From Verrucomicrobiales bacterium (GTDB taxonomy: Bacteria; Verrucomicrobiota; Verrucomicrobiia; Verrucomicrobiales; DEV007): a stretch of DNA of 16,512 nt. The notes beneath the pieces were generated by a model. The model saw only the letters and a list, made by a program, of their open reading frames with translations, was not told the DNA's origin and did no database searches. Positions within the stretch are counted from its first letter, which is position 1. The number at the start of each line of letters is the position of its first letter. Positions 14,414 through 16,512 of this stretch are shown here, in pieces. A program made the position numbers and the translations under genes. The stretch is from positions 1 to 16,512 of the forward strand of contig SLGN01000490.1 in assembly GCA_007123695.1 (NCBI GenBank). Direction: 5' to 3'.

Positions 14414-14451
14414 CCGTTTGATGCGCCTATTGCCGTTTGATGCGCCTCTTG
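14414..14451 (+). repeat. 19-bp tandem repeat upstream of the LysR gene
   Basis: Two adjoining copies, 14414-14432 and 14433-14451, of a unit beginning CCGTTTGATGCGCCT differ at one base. They lie 49 bases before the regulator start and 58 bases after the phosphoesterase stop, so they could be a duplicated operator. The unit has no clear dyad of the T-N11-A type expected for LysR sites. Confidence 0.9.
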
Positions 14452-14499
14452 ATTTCGTTGCCAGGGAGATCCCGATCACCTACCGATACATCGACCATC

Positions 14500-15435
14500 A
14501 TGTTCGCTGCTCTCTTCTCCAAATCCGGACTCTCCCTCGACCGGCTCCGCAGCTTCCTCGAAATGGCCGAGGCCGGGGGCATCGCCAAGGCTGCACCGGG
14601 CGATCCGGTGCGGCAAAGCCAGATCAGCCGCCAAATCCGCGAGCTGGAGGAGTTCTTCGGCGCCGAGCTGACCCAGCGCCGCGGCAAGGGCCTCGTGCTG
14701 ACCCCGGCGGGCCGGCGGCTCGCCGGATTGGTGCGCGGCCAGATCCAGGGGCTCGACGATTTCCGGCGCGAGCAGGAGGGGCGGCCCAAGGTCTTCGTCT
14801 TCGGCGCGGGCACCAGCACCCTGGAGTCCCTCGTGGCGCCGCGCCTCCCCTCCCTCGCCGAAGCCCTCGGCGGCGCGCAGCTCCACACCGCCTCCTACCG
14901 CAGCCACGCCCTCGTCGAGGCGGTGCGCGAGGGCAGCGTCGATTTCGCGGTGGTCCGCCGCGACGCGATTGCCGAGCCCTCGAAGCGCAACTGCCTGCCC
15001 CTCGCGAAGGTCACCTTCCACCTCTGCGTGCCGAAACGCCTCATGCCGAGGGGCGCGGGTCTTGCCGACCTCTCCGATCCCGATCTGTGGGCCAAGCTGC
15101 CCTTCGCCTCGGGACGCGACGGCGGGCAGCTCGACCGGGCGATCCGCGAGGCAATGGCCAAGGCGGGGCTCTCCTTTCACCCCCGCTTCGAATGCGGCTC
15201 GATGCTTCAGGTGCGGCAGCTCGTCGCCCAAGGAAGCTGCGCGGCGGTGCTCCCCGGTCTCGCCCTGCCGGGCCTGGACGAAAAACGCATCTTCGTGGCA
15301 CCCTACGAACCCCTCGCCAGCTACGGGCGCATCCTCGTCCTGCACTGGAGCCCGCGCCAGGTGGAGATGCGCGGCATCGTGACTCGGCAGATCGAGGCGG
15401 CGGCGGCGATCCTGGCGGAGAAGCGGGATGGCTAA
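14500..15435 (+). CDS. LysR-family transcription regulator
   Basis: The product has 311 residues. Residues 11-70 are the winged helix-turn-helix: LSLDRLRSFLEMAEAGGIAK, QSQISRQIRELEEFFG, and a wing ending LVLTPAGRRLA. Residues ~90-305 are the periplasmic-binding-protein-like effector domain. The helix-turn-helix carries a few extra residues (PGDPV) after the first helix, slightly unlike the canonical AA..L..SQ form. LysR proteins usually regulate a neighbouring, often divergent, gene in response to a small molecule; here no divergent partner exists, so its target is unclear. A start at 14437 in the same frame is rejected because the added residues do not resemble LysR. It ends one base before the convergent unrecognised gene. 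Confidence 0.88.
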   Translation: MFAALFSKSGLSLDRLRSFLEMAEAGGIAKAAPGDPVRQSQISRQIRELEEFFGAELTQRRGKGLVLTPAGRRLAGLVRGQIQGLDDFRREQEGRPKVFVFGAGTSTLESLVAPRLPSLAEALGGAQLHTASYRSHALVEAVREGSVDFAVVRRDAIAEPSKRNCLPLAKVTFHLCVPKRLMPRGAGLADLSDPDLWAKLPFASGRDGGQLDRAIREAMAKAGLSFHPRFECGSMLQVRQLVAQGSCAAVLPGLALPGLDEKRIFVAPYEPLASYGRILVLHWSPRQVEMRGIVTRQIEAAAAILAEKRDG

Positions 15436-15436
15436 A

Positions 15437-15829
15437 TCAGGCAAAGCCGCCGCGGCGCAGCATGTCGCCGATCTTGGCCCCGGCGTCGAGGCGTCGGCCG
15501 AGTTCCTCCTTGAGGCGCTCGTTGGTGGCCTCGCCCTCGTCGATCTCCTCCGGGCCGAGGTAGCGGGCGATGAAGGCGGCGCGGCGGCTCGCAGGCACGT
15601 CGTAGCGCTCGTAGCGGGTCTGGGGTCCGCCGTCCATCATGTCGGCGAAGGTCCAGTCGATGTCCTCCTCCTCGAAGCGCATGCCGCCCTTCGCGTTGAA
15701 CTTGACCTTGGTGTAGATGTCGCGGTCCTCGCTGCGCTCCCAGACGCTGAGGGTGGCGAAACCGTCGTCGGCGCTGGATGGGCGGGGCTCGTACTCGAGG
15801 AACTCTTCGTAGGGATAGATGTTGTTCAT
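15437..15829 (-). CDS. Unrecognised 130-residue acidic protein
   Basis: I do not recognise the family. The product has 130 residues, no signal peptide, no membrane segment and no cysteine. Residues 1-60 are rich in Tyr, Glu and Asp (IYPYEEFLEYEPRPS, then SEDRDIYTKVKFNAKGG) and probably form beta strands; residues 80-125 are helical (VPASRRAAFIARYLG, GEATNERLKEELGRRLDAG). Coding is supported by codon-like third-base GC and by good frame length. The ATG overlaps the stop of a possible small upstream gene (ATGA), suggesting coupling. It converges on the LysR gene with one base between stops. Confidence 0.7.
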   Translation of the reverse strand: MNNIYPYEEFLEYEPRPSSADDGFATLSVWERSEDRDIYTKVKFNAKGGMRFEEEDIDWTFADMMDGGPQTRYERYDVPASRRAAFIARYLGPEEIDEGEATNERLKEELGRRLDAGAKIGDMLRRGGFA

Positions 15830-15969
15830 GGCAAACGGAACATCGCCGCAGCAACCTCGGTGTCTCCGCAGCATTCCGCAGGAACATTGACCGTAGAGTC
15901 AGGTTTGAACCGGTGAGCGCATCGGCATCGGTCGCGCTTCGGGCAGGCCTCGCCCTCGTCGGTCTCCAT
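15826..15969 (-). CDS. Possible 47-residue Cys-rich microprotein
   Basis: ATG at 15969 opens a frame of 47 codons ending in TGA at 15826-15828, sharing the four bases ATGA with the start of the 130-residue gene. The peptide has five cysteines (C9, C17, C19, C36, C37) among acidic and basic residues, starting METDEGEACPKRDRC. The start is 20 bases after the stop of the heme-binding gene. The tight spacing suggests translation, but the composition could also be chance in GC-rich DNA and I know no relative. Confidence 0.3.
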   Translation of the reverse strand: METDEGEACPKRDRCRCAHRFKPDSTVNVPAECCGDTEVAAAMFRLP

Positions 15970-15989
15970 CGGGCCGGCGGCCGCGCCCT

Positions 15990-16512
15990 TCAGCGGCTCG
16001 CCGAGGCCTGCGGCGGATTCCCGCCGGAGAGGAGGAAGGCGAGGAGATCCTCGATCTCGTCGGCTTCGAGGGTGTCGAGCAGGGCCGGGGGCATCGGCGA
16101 GACGGGCGACTCCTCCCAACTGCGGATCTCGGACTTGGGGACGGAGACGAGCTCGGAGGGACGGAAGGGATTCGTCGCGAGCACGAGCTGCGAACCCCGG
16201 AAGTCGTTCTGGACGAGCCGGCCCATCACGGTGGTGCCGTCCGTCTTCGCGACGACGAGATTGCGGTGGACCTCGGCGACGACGGCGGAGGGTTCGATGA
16301 TGGCCTCGAGCAGGTCGCCGCGCGAAAAGCGGCTCGCCACGGTGGAGAGGTCGGGCCCGACGGGCCGGCCTTCGGCGCCGCAGACGTGGCAGCGGGCGCA
16401 GAGGACGGCGGCGAACAGCTCGCGGCCCCGGTCGAGGTCGGGCACGCGGTCCCCGGCGGAGGACTCGGCGAGTTCGGCGACGGTCCAATGGCGCACGAAG
16501 TCGCGCGGCGCC
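15990..16512 (-). CDS. Heme-binding c-type cytochrome domain protein, C-terminal end (Pirellula/Verrucomicrobium type)
   Basis: The minus frame is open from the right window edge to TGA at 15990-15992. It begins PRDFVRHWTV, then GRELF, and the heme site CARCH near 16390-16404, followed by GPDLSTVASRFSRGDLLEAIIEPS, a VVAKTDGTTVMGRL strand pair, and SPMPPALLDTLEADEIEDLLAFLLSG. This order is that of the putative heme-binding C-terminal domain found at the end of large exported dehydrogenase-like proteins in planctomycetes and verrucomicrobia. The N-terminal parts (signal peptide, sugar-dehydrogenase or repeat domains) lie beyond the window. A GTG at 16496 is not the start, because homologous-looking codons continue past it. 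It probably passes electrons from periplasmic carbohydrate oxidation. Confidence 0.88.
   Translation of the reverse strand, partial: APRDFVRHWTVAELAESSAGDRVPDLDRGRELFAAVLCARCHVCGAEGRPVGPDLSTVASRFSRGDLLEAIIEPSAVVAEVHRNLVVAKTDGTTVMGRLVQNDFRGSQLVLATNPFRPSELVSVPKSEIRSWEESPVSPMPPALLDTLEADEIEDLLAFLLSGGNPPQASASR

Overview
The window is GC-rich bacterial chromosome. Several things point to the PVC group, most likely Verrucomicrobiota: a secreted DUF1080 protein, the Pirellula/Verrucomicrobium-type heme-binding (CxxCH) C-terminal domain, and few Shine-Dalgarno sequences. This assignment is an inference from gene families; no rRNA is present.

Layout. Positions 1-2787: a GlnD-like nucleotidyltransferase runs off the left edge on the minus strand. 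Divergent from it, on the plus strand, are a secreted two-module DUF1080 protein and an overlapping family-4 glycosyltransferase. Positions 2791-10311: one long minus-strand cluster in transcription order nusA, infB, rbfA, nrnA, then a DUF116/polyprenyl-synthase fusion and a small cupin. The first four are the familiar transcription/translation/RNA-turnover cluster; rimP, ylxR and truB are not seen in their usual places. The nusA leader carries a terminator-like hairpin (possible attenuator), infB has its own candidate promoter, and the rbfA-nrnA gap consists entirely of six 22-bp tandem repeats.

Positions 10503-11358: a HAD hydrolase and tRNA-Lys(UUU) on the plus strand. Positions 11359-13278: a graveyard of accessory genes. 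It holds a kinase-like remnant with an internal stop, the frameshifted C-terminus of an AAA/DUF4143-type ATPase, an unrecognised minus-strand fragment, and a HipB-HipS-HipT-like toxin-antitoxin locus. In that locus the two small genes are open, but the kinase survives only as its N- and C-terminal tips. The last piece is an orphan C-terminal fragment.

Positions 13424-16512: a metallophosphoesterase, a LysR regulator preceded by a 19-bp tandem repeat, and on the minus strand a truncated heme-binding protein, a possible Cys-rich microprotein and an unrecognised 130-residue protein in tight order.

The strongest leads for new biology are the 22-bp repeat array inside the nusA operon, the DUF116-prenyl synthase fusion, the leader hairpin of nusA, and the kinase-deleted HipBST-like locus. 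No complete, obviously new defence or mobile system was found.
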